Source of the DNA: Alphaproteobacteria bacterium
GTDB taxonomy: Bacteria > Pseudomonadota > Alphaproteobacteria > Micavibrionales > Micavibrionaceae
Reading direction: 5' to 3'
Assembly (NCBI GenBank): GCA_021775995.1
Contig: JAJFGS010000003.1
Span: 1 to 64,000 of the forward strand
Length of the DNA: 64,000 nucleotides
Positions 18,176 through 25,790 of this stretch are shown here, piece after piece; position 1 is the stretch's first letter, and every line of letters starts with the position of its first letter. A program made the position numbers and the translations under genes. The notes under the pieces are model-generated. The model was not told where the DNA came from and searched no databases. It saw only the letters and a program-made list of their open reading frames with translations.

Positions 18176-18833
18176 TGCTTTGTTTTTTGTCTTCGGAAGG
18201 TTTTAAGGTCATTGTTGCTGGCCCCTTGAAAATTAAAATGCCGTTATCGACATTACCTTCTAACCCTACGGCATCTATCGTAGCCGCTGGACCATCAATT
18301 GTAACGTTTTTATCTGAAAAAGCTTCTTTTGTTTGCATATCAATACGAAGTTCCTCTGCATTAAGTTTATATCCTGATGCATGTTTGATGATAACGTCAT
18401 TTGTCAAAAACAATTTTTCAGTTTCTTGTTCGTAATTACCATTTATCGCTTTAATTTCTACTTTGCTCCCATCTTTCATTTTTAAATCTGCATGCGGATT
18501 TTCAAGTTTTAATAAATTTGGGTTTTGTTGGTTTTGTATTGCACGGTCAGCCGTTATCTTTACAGGGTTTTTGTTTGAATCAACGGTTTCAAAATTTGGG
18601 TTTAATAATTCGTTTGCTCCAATGTTACTATCAGTTTGTTGCACTAAAGTTTCTTTAGGAACAATGACCAATTGGTCTTTCATTTTAGGTAATATGATGA
18701 CTATGAATGTTAATATAATGGCCGTTAAGGGTAGAATAAAGCGCATTATTTTGACAAACCAGCTGTAGCCCTGCCCCACCTTGGTATTGCGATTTTTAAT
18801 GTCTAAATTTTCCAGGCGGGTTTCTTCAACCAT
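18165..18833 (-). CDS. lptC: LPS export protein LptC
   Basis: Bitopic inner-membrane protein linking LptB2FG to LptA. One membrane helix (about residues 32-48, IMRFILPLTAIILTF) follows a short cytoplasmic tail. The periplasmic part has the LptC/OstA repeat pattern (ITADRAIQN, VEIKAINGNY, NAEELRIDM). 222 residues. Located 20 bases after kdsD and overlapping lptA, so these are probably co-transcribed and translationally coupled. Confidence 0.88.
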   Translation of the reverse strand: MVEETRLENLDIKNRNTKVGQGYSWFVKIMRFILPLTAIILTFIVIILPKMKDQLVIVPKETLVQQTDSNIGANELLNPNFETVDSNKNPVKITADRAIQNQQNPNLLKLENPHADLKMKDGSKVEIKAINGNYEQETEKLFLTNDVIIKHASGYKLNAEELRIDMQTKEAFSDKNVTIDGPAATIDAVGLEGNVDNGILIFKGPATMTLKPSEDKKQSNGT

Positions 18834-18853
18834 TGCTATGTTTCAGCTTTCGT

Positions 18854-19879
18854 TTATGAAATGCCAATTTGTAAACAATCTTGCAGACGAATCAAACCGC
18901 ATAAATTGTCTTTTTTATCGGTGACTACTAGGCTTGTAATATATTGCCCTGGCGTTTTTGTCATGATGTTGACGGCCTGTACGGCCAAATCATCATTTTT
19001 AATAGTTTTCGGTGTGCGGCTCATAATTTCTTGAACGGGTTGCTCTAACAAGTTAGGTGCCATATGGCGTTTTAAATCGCCGTCTGTTATCACGCCCTCT
19101 AATTTTTTTCCATCATCAGAAACAATAACACATCCTAAATTGTGCGATGTTAACAGGAGTATGGCTTGATCCATTGTGGCGCTACTATTCACTATGGGAA
19201 CATTTTCTAATTTGTGCATGATTTCATTAACAGCCATTAGGCGTTTACCTAATTTACCACCAGGATGAAAAACACCAAATTGTTCAGGCGTTAATTTCAT
19301 TCGCTCTAAAAGAGCAACAGCTAAGGCATCACCTAACGCTAATGTCATCGTGGTTGAGGTGGTTGGTGCTAAGCCATTCGGGCAAGCTTCGGGCATAATA
19401 GGCATAAGAAGTAAAATATCTGAGTGTTTTGCCAAGGCACTATCTTGTTTACTTGTCATCCCAATAAGTTTGATACCAAAGCGTCGCGTATATTGAATAA
19501 GATCTGATAGCTCAGGGTTCTCTCCTGAGTTTGAAATCATCAGAACCACATCGTTTTCCGTGACCATGCCTAAATCTCCGTGGCTGGCTTCACCAGGATG
19601 TACAAAATGCGATGGTGTTCCTGTAGAAGCTAATGTAGCAACGAGTTTTTTGGCAATATGTCCGCTTTTACCAATACCAGCCACAATTAAACGCCCACGT
19701 CTGTCTTGTTTCATATGATGAATAGCGTCAACAGCAGCAGAAAAATCATTGTCTAATGAGTCGGCTAAGCTATTTAAACCTTCGGCTTCATATTTAATTG
19801 TGCGTATTCCCGCCGCCAAATCTTGATCGATGTTTGCTTTATTCAGGTTAGTCATTTTTTTTACAGGAGCCATTGTCAT
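18854..19879 (-). CDS. kdsD: Arabinose-5-phosphate isomerase (KpsF/GutQ family)
   Basis: Isomerises ribulose-5-phosphate to arabinose-5-phosphate for KDO, the LPS core sugar. The N-terminal SIS domain (about 35-190) has VAGIGKSGHIAKK and HPGEASHGDLGM; two CBS domains fill about 215-335. 341 residues is slightly long because of a short N-terminal extension. It begins two bases after the rnd stop and leads into lptC, so KDO synthesis and LPS export genes are co-transcribed. Confidence 0.93.
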   Translation of the reverse strand: MTMAPVKKMTNLNKANIDQDLAAGIRTIKYEAEGLNSLADSLDNDFSAAVDAIHHMKQDRRGRLIVAGIGKSGHIAKKLVATLASTGTPSHFVHPGEASHGDLGMVTENDVVLMISNSGENPELSDLIQYTRRFGIKLIGMTSKQDSALAKHSDILLLMPIMPEACPNGLAPTTSTTMTLALGDALAVALLERMKLTPEQFGVFHPGGKLGKRLMAVNEIMHKLENVPIVNSSATMDQAILLLTSHNLGCVIVSDDGKKLEGVITDGDLKRHMAPNLLEQPVQEIMSRTPKTIKNDDLAVQAVNIMTKTPGQYITSLVVTDKKDNLCGLIRLQDCLQIGIS

Positions 19880-19881
19880 CT

Positions 19882-20493
19882 TTAATGTTCAAAAATATCA
19901 AATCCGTTCCAGCCCTCTAGGTCTAGTTTAGCGCGCGTAGGGAGGAAGTTAAAACAATTCTGTGCCAATTCTGTTCGACCAACATCGGCCAACATTAAGT
20001 CACATTTTTCCTTTAATTTATGCAGATAAAGGACATCATTTGCAGCGTATGATAATTGTTCTTTACTTAATTCTTTGGTGGCCCAGTTTGAAGATTGTTG
20101 AAATTTATCAAGTTGTACGTCTAATAACTCACGACATATTTCTTTTAACCCGTGACGGTCAGTATACGTACGACAAAGACGGGAAGCAATTTTTGTACAA
20201 TAAACGGGAGCGCAATCAATTTCTAAGTATTCTTTCATCACGGCTAGATCAAAACGTGCAAAATGAAATATTTTTAGAACATCCTCATTTTTCATCAATC
20301 TTTTAAGATTAGGGGCGTCGTAATTATCTTTTACCAGTTGCACAATATGAGCTGTTCCATCACCAGCAGAAAGCTGAACAAGGCAAAGCCTGTCTCGTTT
20401 AAGATTAAGTCCTAATGTTTCAGTGTCGACGGCAACAGAAGCACCAAAATTGATATTATCGGGTAAGTCCCCTTTATGTACAGTAATGGACAT
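19882..20493 (-). CDS. rnd: Short ribonuclease D-like 3'-5' exonuclease
   Basis: DEDDy-family exonuclease, predicted to trim RNA 3' ends. It has VDTETLGL (Exo I), a FHFARFDLAVM segment (Exo II) and YAANDVLYL (Exo III, Tyr and Asp). At 203 residues it contains only the catalytic domain and lacks the HRDC domains of E. coli RNase D; this short form is common in alphaproteobacteria and is usually next to kdsD-lptC. It starts the minus-strand cluster. Confidence 0.88.
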   Translation of the reverse strand: MSITVHKGDLPDNINFGASVAVDTETLGLNLKRDRLCLVQLSAGDGTAHIVQLVKDNYDAPNLKRLMKNEDVLKIFHFARFDLAVMKEYLEIDCAPVYCTKIASRLCRTYTDRHGLKEICRELLDVQLDKFQQSSNWATKELSKEQLSYAANDVLYLHKLKEKCDLMLADVGRTELAQNCFNFLPTRAKLDLEGWNGFDIFEH

Positions 20494-20761
20494 GTGTACG
20501 TGTCTTTCTTATATTTGTTTTATGTCTTGAAAAAAAGAGAGTTATAAAATGCTAATACATCAATTAATTTCACTCTTCGGATTAATATATTAAAAGAAAA
20601 AACCTTATTTCTTGCGGTTTTTTGTAGCGAAAGGCACCCATAAAGTCAAAACAAATAACGTTTTAATTATGAAAATTCATTTTCGTTGTTTATTTTTTAA
20701 TATTAAGCGTTCATTATTGTTATTAGATTTACTTTTTTATTAACTAAACATAAGCCATTTC

Positions 20762-21592
20762 ATGAAAATTCTCCTTATAGACCGCGATCAACTTTCTTCT
20801 CAAATGATATCATCACGTATTTCTGGTGAGGATTATATCGTTGAAGAAGAAACTGTAAAAAATAACGCAATGGAAAAGCTCTCGGCTGAGGCTTTTGACG
20901 TGATTCTTGTTGACCCTGCGCCAATGAAGGATGCAAAGGCCATGGTTATGAATATACGCCGTGCTTCGCGAAGTTATCCTTATGTTATTGTTATGGGTGA
21001 GGGTCTTAATATGGATTCTGTTACTCAGATGGGTGGAAATAATTTCTTAAATAAGCCAGTCGACCCATCGGAGCTTAATGAAAAACTGGATTGTGCTAAA
21101 GAGTTAAAAGAATTTAATTCTTTATTAGGTGATAGTTCAGAAGATTTTCCAAGTGCAGGAGGGGTTATTGCCAAATCTGCTTTTAACCAACTTTTCTTAT
21201 CAGCGATTGATCGTAGTTGGCGTTATGCTGAAAGCTCATATATTCTTTCTGTTAAAATCAAAAATTATAAAGAAATTAAGGAACTGGATGGTGAGCATCA
21301 TGCAACCTATGGCATTTCTAAACTTGCCCACCACCTTGTTCATTTAAGGCGGCAAAGTGATGTTATTGGTCAAACGGCTGTTAATGAATATTGTCTCTTA
21401 CTTCAGCGTACAGGAAATGAGAATGAGGCTTTAGAGGCAGCAAAACGTTTTGCTGCGACTTTGGATGAAATTAATGATTTTATTCCGCCAGAAGGCAATT
21501 CTTTAAAAATTTATATTTCTCTTATGGAGCTTCCTACGGGAAAATATGCTTATGAGGAAACGCTTTTAAAAGAACCACCTGAGTCTATTTAA
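20762..21592 (+). CDS. Response regulator with degenerate GGDEF domain
   Basis: Two-domain protein. The receiver domain (1-115) has the acidic pair near residues 7-9, phosphoacceptor Asp51 and Lys98, so it looks functional. A GGDEF-like fold follows (about 135-265), recognisable from the SAFNQLFLSAIDRSWRY segment, but the signature GGDEF is replaced by AVNEY at 206-210. Diguanylate cyclase activity is therefore not expected; nucleotide binding or a pure protein-protein role is possible. No kinase gene is adjacent. The 268 bases upstream are AT-rich and hold one AT-type hairpin. Confidence 0.8.
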   Translation: MKILLIDRDQLSSQMISSRISGEDYIVEEETVKNNAMEKLSAEAFDVILVDPAPMKDAKAMVMNIRRASRSYPYVIVMGEGLNMDSVTQMGGNNFLNKPVDPSELNEKLDCAKELKEFNSLLGDSSEDFPSAGGVIAKSAFNQLFLSAIDRSWRYAESSYILSVKIKNYKEIKELDGEHHATYGISKLAHHLVHLRRQSDVIGQTAVNEYCLLLQRTGNENEALEAAKRFAATLDEINDFIPPEGNSLKIYISLMELPTGKYAYEETLLKEPPESI

Positions 21593-21690
21593 TGATGAGA
21601 TTGTGCATGGTCTTTCAAAACCAATTGCATTAATTTCCTATATCTACGATAATTTAATTGTAATCAATAGTTGTGTTCACAACGGAATCA

Positions 21691-21999
21691 ATGATGTCTT
21701 TTAATCTTTCCCGGGTTTTCCGGAAATATATTTTATTTTTATTGTACGGCTTTTCTTTTGCAGGGCTCATATCGGGTTTTATGCTGTGTTTGTTGGAATC
21801 GCCGGAAACTAAGGCCAATATGTATTTATCTATGGCGGATCAATATGAACAACAAGCTATGGATTTTACATTAATAGCGATCTCATATACGCCTTATAAT
21901 GATGAAGCATGGAAAAAATTAAATAAGTTACAAAGTGCCAAACAAGCCTTTATACAACAAGAAAAATTACAAAATTTTGCCTTTAATAATTTAGATTAA
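21691..21999 (+). CDS. Small single-pass membrane protein, unknown
   Basis: The ATG at 21691 or 21694 is preferred over an upstream in-frame GTG at 21673, because an ACGGA lies just before it. The 102 residues contain one membrane helix (ILFLLYGFSFAGLISGFMLCLL, about 13-34) and then a soluble helix-rich part resembling a single TPR-like unit (YLSMADQYEQQAMDFTLIAI). A perfect 6-bp inverted repeat with a 2-base centre (21670-21683) lies just upstream and might be an operator. Its stop is 4 bases before the next gene, so the pair is probably one transcript. Confidence 0.6.
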   Translation: MMSFNLSRVFRKYILFLLYGFSFAGLISGFMLCLLESPETKANMYLSMADQYEQQAMDFTLIAISYTPYNDEAWKKLNKLQSAKQAFIQQEKLQNFAFNNLD

Positions 22000-22003
22000 A
22001 GTG

Positions 22004-22975
22004 ATGCTGTCTTTTTTTACAAAAGAAAAACTAGGCGTTACTTTTTTTCTGTCTTTAGTGTTTTTCACTGCTTTTTTTTTATTTAAAGAAAATTTATCAG
22101 AAAAATACTTAGGGGCCATAACTGTTTTGTGGAGCCTGTTTGGCTTTTATCGATATAGTTATTTAAATGGCTTATCAAACATAAAACTACCAAAAATACT
22201 GACATTACCCTCCCGTATTTTGTTTGGATTAAATCGGGCTAAAGAAAGTCAGATAAGTAATTCGATAGATGGTTTATTGAATATTAATATTTTATTATTT
22301 TTTATCTTTGGCTTATTATTTATTTTTTGGGGCTTGTATTGCACATTTTATCCGTCAGAAATATCGCTTATTCAATTATATTGGGAAGGAAAGAAAGAGG
22401 TTCTACAAAATATAAATATTGAACATCAAAGTTATTTTATAATTTTAAAGAAAATTTCTTACTACTTTATTATTATCTTGATGGTTTTTATTGGTGTTAC
22501 GTACTCTAATCAAAAATATTTTCAGGGCTATTTTAAATTATTTTTCATACCTTTTTTTATTGTTATGATTTTTTCTATTATTTTCTTTAATTCCTTTTTC
22601 TCGATTTCTACTTATTTTGATTTTTCTTATTTAAAAGGAATAGGGTGGGGGCAGTTTGATATTTTTAAAAAATTATCTCCATATGAGCATACAGATTTAA
22701 ATAGCGGTTTTTTAAAACGTTATATAGAAACAGGTCTCGTAGGTGCCTATGGCTTATATATTGTATTTTTACCCATATTATTGATGGTAATAAAACGAGC
22801 ATTTGCCCAAGAGCATCGTTTACATTTTACATTTATTATCATTCTTTTACTTTTTTCGTTCGCTTTGGATTTTTTCTGGCTTTGGCACCCTCTGATAGGC
22901 AGTTTTCAATTTCTCATATTGGCTTATATGGCTTGTAGTTGGAAAAATGTAGAAGTAAATCGCTCAATTCCTTGA
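22004..22975 (+). CDS. Polytopic membrane protein, O-antigen ligase/polymerase-like
   Basis: 323 residues with about seven or eight hydrophobic helices, very rich in Phe, Ile and Leu. The segment PYEHTDLNSGFLKRYIETG, then LVGAYGLYIVFL, resembles the periplasmic-loop-plus-helix signature of Wzy/WaaL glycan polymerases and ligases, but the protein is shorter than usual (about 400) and has fewer helices. The assignment is tentative. The ATG at 22004 is taken instead of the GTG three bases before. It is coupled to the small membrane gene upstream. Confidence 0.55.
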   Translation: MLSFFTKEKLGVTFFLSLVFFTAFFLFKENLSEKYLGAITVLWSLFGFYRYSYLNGLSNIKLPKILTLPSRILFGLNRAKESQISNSIDGLLNINILLFFIFGLLFIFWGLYCTFYPSEISLIQLYWEGKKEVLQNINIEHQSYFIILKKISYYFIIILMVFIGVTYSNQKYFQGYFKLFFIPFFIVMIFSIIFFNSFFSISTYFDFSYLKGIGWGQFDIFKKLSPYEHTDLNSGFLKRYIETGLVGAYGLYIVFLPILLMVIKRAFAQEHRLHFTFIIILLLFSFALDFFWLWHPLIGSFQFLILAYMACSWKNVEVNRSIP

Positions 22976-23000
22976 CAAAAGAACAAAAATAGAACAAAAT
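22972..23000 (+). promoter_or_regulatory. Promoter with LexA-type box GAAC-N7-GAAC
   Basis: A consensus -35 TTGACA (22972-22977) is followed after 17 bases by CAAAAT (22995-23000) as a weak -10. Within the spacer lies GAAC (22981-22984), seven bases, GAAC (22992-22995), the known alphaproteobacterial LexA operator pattern. Overlap of the box with the promoter spacer is the classical arrangement for SOS repression. The motif is short enough to occur by chance in 64 kb, so this is a prediction. The next gene downstream starts at 23157. Confidence 0.5.
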
Positions 23001-23102
23001 ACAGTCTTCAAACACCCAGAATCCGTTTGAAATTAATATTAACTCTCAATTTTTACTGCTTTTTGAAGCATTCTCGTTTTTGTACGGGCGTGGTGGTTTT
23101 AT

Positions 23103-23140
23103 AGCCTCCTCGCGCTTGCGCGTATGAGGGCTTTTAAAAG
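23103..23140 (+). promoter_or_regulatory. Hairpin in the leader of the phage-type gene
   Basis: agcctc (23103-23108) pairs with gagggct around an inner CGCG/CGCG stem with loop cttg, next to the palindrome cttttaaaag (23131-23140). It lies 17 bases before the start codon and 8 or so bases before the AAAGGA ribosome-binding site. There is no T-run, so it is not a terminator. A role in translation control is inference. Confidence 0.35.
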
Positions 23141-23156
23141 CATGAAAGGATAAAAA

Positions 23157-23498
23157 ATGACAACTCTTCTTCCTAAAGATGCTGATAATAACGTTATTCC
23201 TGCTTTGCGTCTGGCAGATGCTGGTGCTCATAGCATCAACGTAACCACAACGTCCGCTCGTAACACCACACCTTTTGATGATGACACCAAAGTGATAGGT
23301 TTATATGCAACGGCTCCTGTTTATATTAAATTTGGAGATAATACAGTGACAGCAACGGCCAATGATCATTATTTTCCTGCCAATATTTATTATGATATCG
23401 CTATTACTGGTGGTGCAGGTAAAGGGCCGCATGATGCTTATATCTCGGTACTTCGCGTTAGTGATGATTGTACGCTCTATATTTCTGAGAAAGAGTAA
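23157..23498 (+). CDS. Small phage-type structural-like protein
   Basis: 113 residues, acidic, mostly beta by pattern, no signal peptide or membrane segment. The order 'Ser-Ala-Arg-Asn, then a VIGLYATAPVYIKFGDN strand, TATANDHYFPANIYYDIAI, then YISVLRVSDDCTLYI' resembles small proteins encoded in phage and prophage head/tail gene clusters; the resemblance is by pattern memory and unverified. AAAGGA precedes the ATG. It stands alone: no other phage gene is near. A LexA-type promoter lies about 155 bases upstream and a strong terminator follows, so it looks like its own transcription unit. Confidence 0.6.
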   Translation: MTTLLPKDADNNVIPALRLADAGAHSINVTTTSARNTTPFDDDTKVIGLYATAPVYIKFGDNTVTATANDHYFPANIYYDIAITGGAGKGPHDAYISVLRVSDDCTLYISEKE

Positions 23499-23505
23499 TT
23501 TTTAT

Positions 23506-23546
23506 AAAAAGTAAGTCTGCTTTATAAAAAGGTAGGCTTACTTTTT
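23506..23546. terminator. Bidirectional terminator between the phage-type gene and recR
   Basis: Arms 23506-23518 and 23534-23546 form a 13-bp stem with one G-U pair; the outer five bases are A on the left and T on the right, giving a U-tract in both directions. The right arm reaches the last base of the recR stop codon. Confidence 0.88.
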
Positions 23547-24142
23547 TATAAATTGGCTCTGGCCTTAAGGGCAGTTGAAATGGTGCCGTCATCCATATAA
23601 TCCAACTCACCACCAACGGGCATTCCATGAGCTAGGCGTGTTACTCTAATATTTGGATTATTAATCATATCCATGATGTAATGAGCTGTTGATTGTCCAT
23701 CAACAGTGGCGCCTAGGGCTAGGATAATTTCAGTGACATTATTTTCTTTTATATTTTCTAACAAAGATTCTATGGCTAAATCTTTGGGACCAATACCATC
23801 CAGGGCAGATAGTACGCCGCCTAAAACATGATAAATGCCTTTATAGGTACGTGTGCGTTCTACAGCCCATAAATCTGCAACCCCTGCAACGACGCAAATA
23901 GTTTTGCGGTCACGTTTTGGATCACGGCAAATTTTACAAATTTCGCCTTCATCTAAATTACCGCAGGAATCACATATCTGCATGATATCAGCTGTGTGGT
24001 ATAAATTCTTTGCCAAGGGTAGCATCAGCTTGTCTTTATTTGTGAGAAGATGCAGTGCAATACGCCGTGCTGAGCGTGAGCCCAAACCAGGTAGAGAGGA
24101 AAGTTGTTTCACTAATAATTCTAAGGCACCACCGTCATACAT
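23546..24142 (-). CDS. recR: Recombination mediator protein RecR
   Basis: Works with RecO (and RecF) to load RecA on gapped DNA. It has an N-terminal helix-hairpin-helix (LPGLGSRSARRIALHLL), a C4 zinc finger (CDSCGNLDEGEICKIC), a Toprim domain beginning at ICVVAGVADLWAVE and the C-terminal VTRLAHGMPVGGELDYMDDGT. 198 residues is normal. The usual dnaX-ybaB partners are absent; instead it follows lolA by 12 bases. Confidence 0.95.
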   Translation of the reverse strand: MYDGGALELLVKQLSSLPGLGSRSARRIALHLLTNKDKLMLPLAKNLYHTADIMQICDSCGNLDEGEICKICRDPKRDRKTICVVAGVADLWAVERTRTYKGIYHVLGGVLSALDGIGPKDLAIESLLENIKENNVTEIILALGATVDGQSTAHYIMDMINNPNIRVTRLAHGMPVGGELDYMDDGTISTALKARANL

Positions 24143-24154
24143 AATGATTAAACA

Positions 24155-24757
24155 TTACTGATTATAAGCGGGCTTGTCTTCTTTTGGTGCAATATAGGCA
24201 AATAAACTTGCGGGTAATTTTACATCGCGTTGCATATTGGCCAGAGTAATCTCTGTTGTTAAACCTGCTGCGTCAATGACTTGCCATTTGCTTAAAGCGT
24301 AGGGGGCGGTTGTAAAAAATAATTTTACTTCTCCTGCTCCTTCATCTGCTTTTTCAGTTAAGGTTAAAACTTGATACCCATTCTCGCTGGCAATATTTTT
24401 GACAGTTAAGTCATTGGTTAATGATAGGTCTTTGCGTAATAGAAAGTCTGCCAGTGTTTGGCCAATAGGAGCATTACTTTGCTCTTGCATTTCACTATCA
24501 TAAAAATAAATGAATACGCCATCGGCAACGATGAAATCATCAACTTCATTATATTCAAAGCGTAATTTTCCTGGGCGATTTAAATAAAATGTACCACTCA
24601 AACGACTGCCATTATCGGCGCGCTGAACGAAATCTGCTTTTACAGTGCTTAAAGATCGTAAGTAATCTTCGGCGCGTTGGATATCATTGTTGGCTGCTTG
24701 TGCCAAAAGCGGAGAGGTCAATAAAAGGCCAAAGGCCAATAAAATAATTTTTTTCAT
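24155..24757 (-). CDS. lolA: Outer-membrane lipoprotein carrier LolA
   Basis: Periplasmic chaperone that carries lipoproteins from LolCDE to the outer membrane. A signal peptide (MKKIILLAFGLLLTSPLLAQA, cut near AQA-ANN) precedes the LolA fold, recognisable from VKADFVQRADNGSRLSGTFYLNRPGKLRFEY. 200 residues is normal. In many alphaproteobacteria lolA directly follows ftsK; here two small genes lie between them. Confidence 0.9.
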   Translation of the reverse strand: MKKIILLAFGLLLTSPLLAQAANNDIQRAEDYLRSLSTVKADFVQRADNGSRLSGTFYLNRPGKLRFEYNEVDDFIVADGVFIYFYDSEMQEQSNAPIGQTLADFLLRKDLSLTNDLTVKNIASENGYQVLTLTEKADEGAGEVKLFFTTAPYALSKWQVIDAAGLTTEITLANMQRDVKLPASLFAYIAPKEDKPAYNQ

Positions 24758-24862
24758 GATGTATTATAGGAAAAAAACCATGGCAAAAGAAAGACAGATT
24801 TTAGGTCATTTGAGGTAAATAAGCATTTTTATAAAAATAAATTTAATAAAAGGAGGAAGATA

Positions 24863-25414
24863 ATGAATATTCTAACATCTATAATAGGTAATAATCAGGA
24901 TTCTAATCCTGAAAATATCAAGAAAGTAAGAAAAAAACTTCATATTTTGGGTATAGAAAGCGGTGATGAAGATCGCGGCTATATTGACCAAGATCTTGAT
25001 ACCGCTATTCGTGGTTTTCAACGTGGTATGAATTTAAAAGAAGACGGTATTATGAAACCAAATGGGGAAACAGAAACCAGATTAAACCATGTTTTACAGC
25101 TTGTGAGTGAAGGTGAAATTACCCCGCCGCTACCCGCTCAAAAACCATTTCAAACGACACCGCCTTTACCAGGTCGTAAAGAAGACGCCATTATTAAAAA
25201 ATACGCAAAGGAAAAAGCAGATGTTACTGGCGATTTAGCGGGCGAGCTTGTTACAAGAGGAATAAGCAGAATACCACTAAAAAGAAAATCAAGAAAAATT
25301 TTAAAAGAAACAACCAAAAGAGGTAAAGATTTTATTTCTGATGGCGTATCAAATATATTTGATGGGTATTACGAATATATGGATCGAAAGAAACTTAAAA
25401 AAAACCAAGAGTAG
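24863..25414 (+). CDS. Peptidoglycan-binding-domain-like protein, unknown function
   Basis: 183 residues. The N-terminal 80 residues fit a PG_binding_1 unit: VRKKLHILGI, GYIDQDLDTAIRGFQRGMNLKEDG, then P-NGET. A Pro-rich linker (TPPLPAQKPF) and a strongly basic C-terminal half (PLKRKSRKILKETTKRGKDF) follow. No signal peptide is seen, so either it stays in the cytoplasm or it leaves by another route, for example lysis or phage-like assembly. A strong AGGAGG site precedes the ATG. It is convergent with the next gene, with one base between stops. Confidence 0.65.
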   Translation: MNILTSIIGNNQDSNPENIKKVRKKLHILGIESGDEDRGYIDQDLDTAIRGFQRGMNLKEDGIMKPNGETETRLNHVLQLVSEGEITPPLPAQKPFQTTPPLPGRKEDAIIKKYAKEKADVTGDLAGELVTRGISRIPLKRKSRKILKETTKRGKDFISDGVSNIFDGYYEYMDRKKLKKNQE

Positions 25415-25415
25415 G

Positions 25416-25781
25416 TTACTTTTCTTCATAATAAACGTTATCGATAAAATAATTAAGAGCAATATTTTTAAAATCTTCATAAGAATCATCAAAGTCTTCA
25501 TAACTAAATAAAACAACTGTTTGCTGATTATCTTCTATTCGCTCATTATACATAAATTTTTGATAATTTTCGACCAAATCGTGGCACTCATTATCCCATA
25601 TATGACTTAAAGTATTTTTGATTTCTTCTTTGTTAGAAGAATCATAGGTTTTATCTTCCATCGCAGTTTCTATGCAAATATGAAGTTTATCAACAGGCTG
25701 AAGTAAATTATAATAAAAATAATACGCACCTGAAAATAAAATTATAATAGCGGCAATAATTCCGAAGATGCATTTCTTCAT
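25416..25781 (-). CDS. Small membrane-anchored protein, unknown
   Basis: 121 residues. A hydrophobic N-terminal segment (about residues 5-25, IFGIIAAIIILFSGAYYFYY) acts as an uncleaved anchor or signal; the remaining acidic part has two cysteines (in LHICIE and NECHDL) that could form a disulfide in the periplasm. It ends in an acidic DNVYYEEK. It lies 9 bases downstream of ftsK on the same strand and is probably co-transcribed with it. No family is recognised. Confidence 0.6.
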   Translation of the reverse strand: MKKCIFGIIAAIIILFSGAYYFYYNLLQPVDKLHICIETAMEDKTYDSSNKEEIKNTLSHIWDNECHDLVENYQKFMYNERIEDNQQTVVLFSYEDFDDSYEDFKNIALNYFIDNVYYEEK

Positions 25782-25790
25782 GGTAAAACC

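Noticed and set aside
20597-20623. 8-bp A/T-type hairpin ending in six T before the response regulator
   Set aside because: Looks like a weak terminator, but no gene on the plus strand runs into it; probably chance in AT-rich DNA, or an unproved small RNA end.
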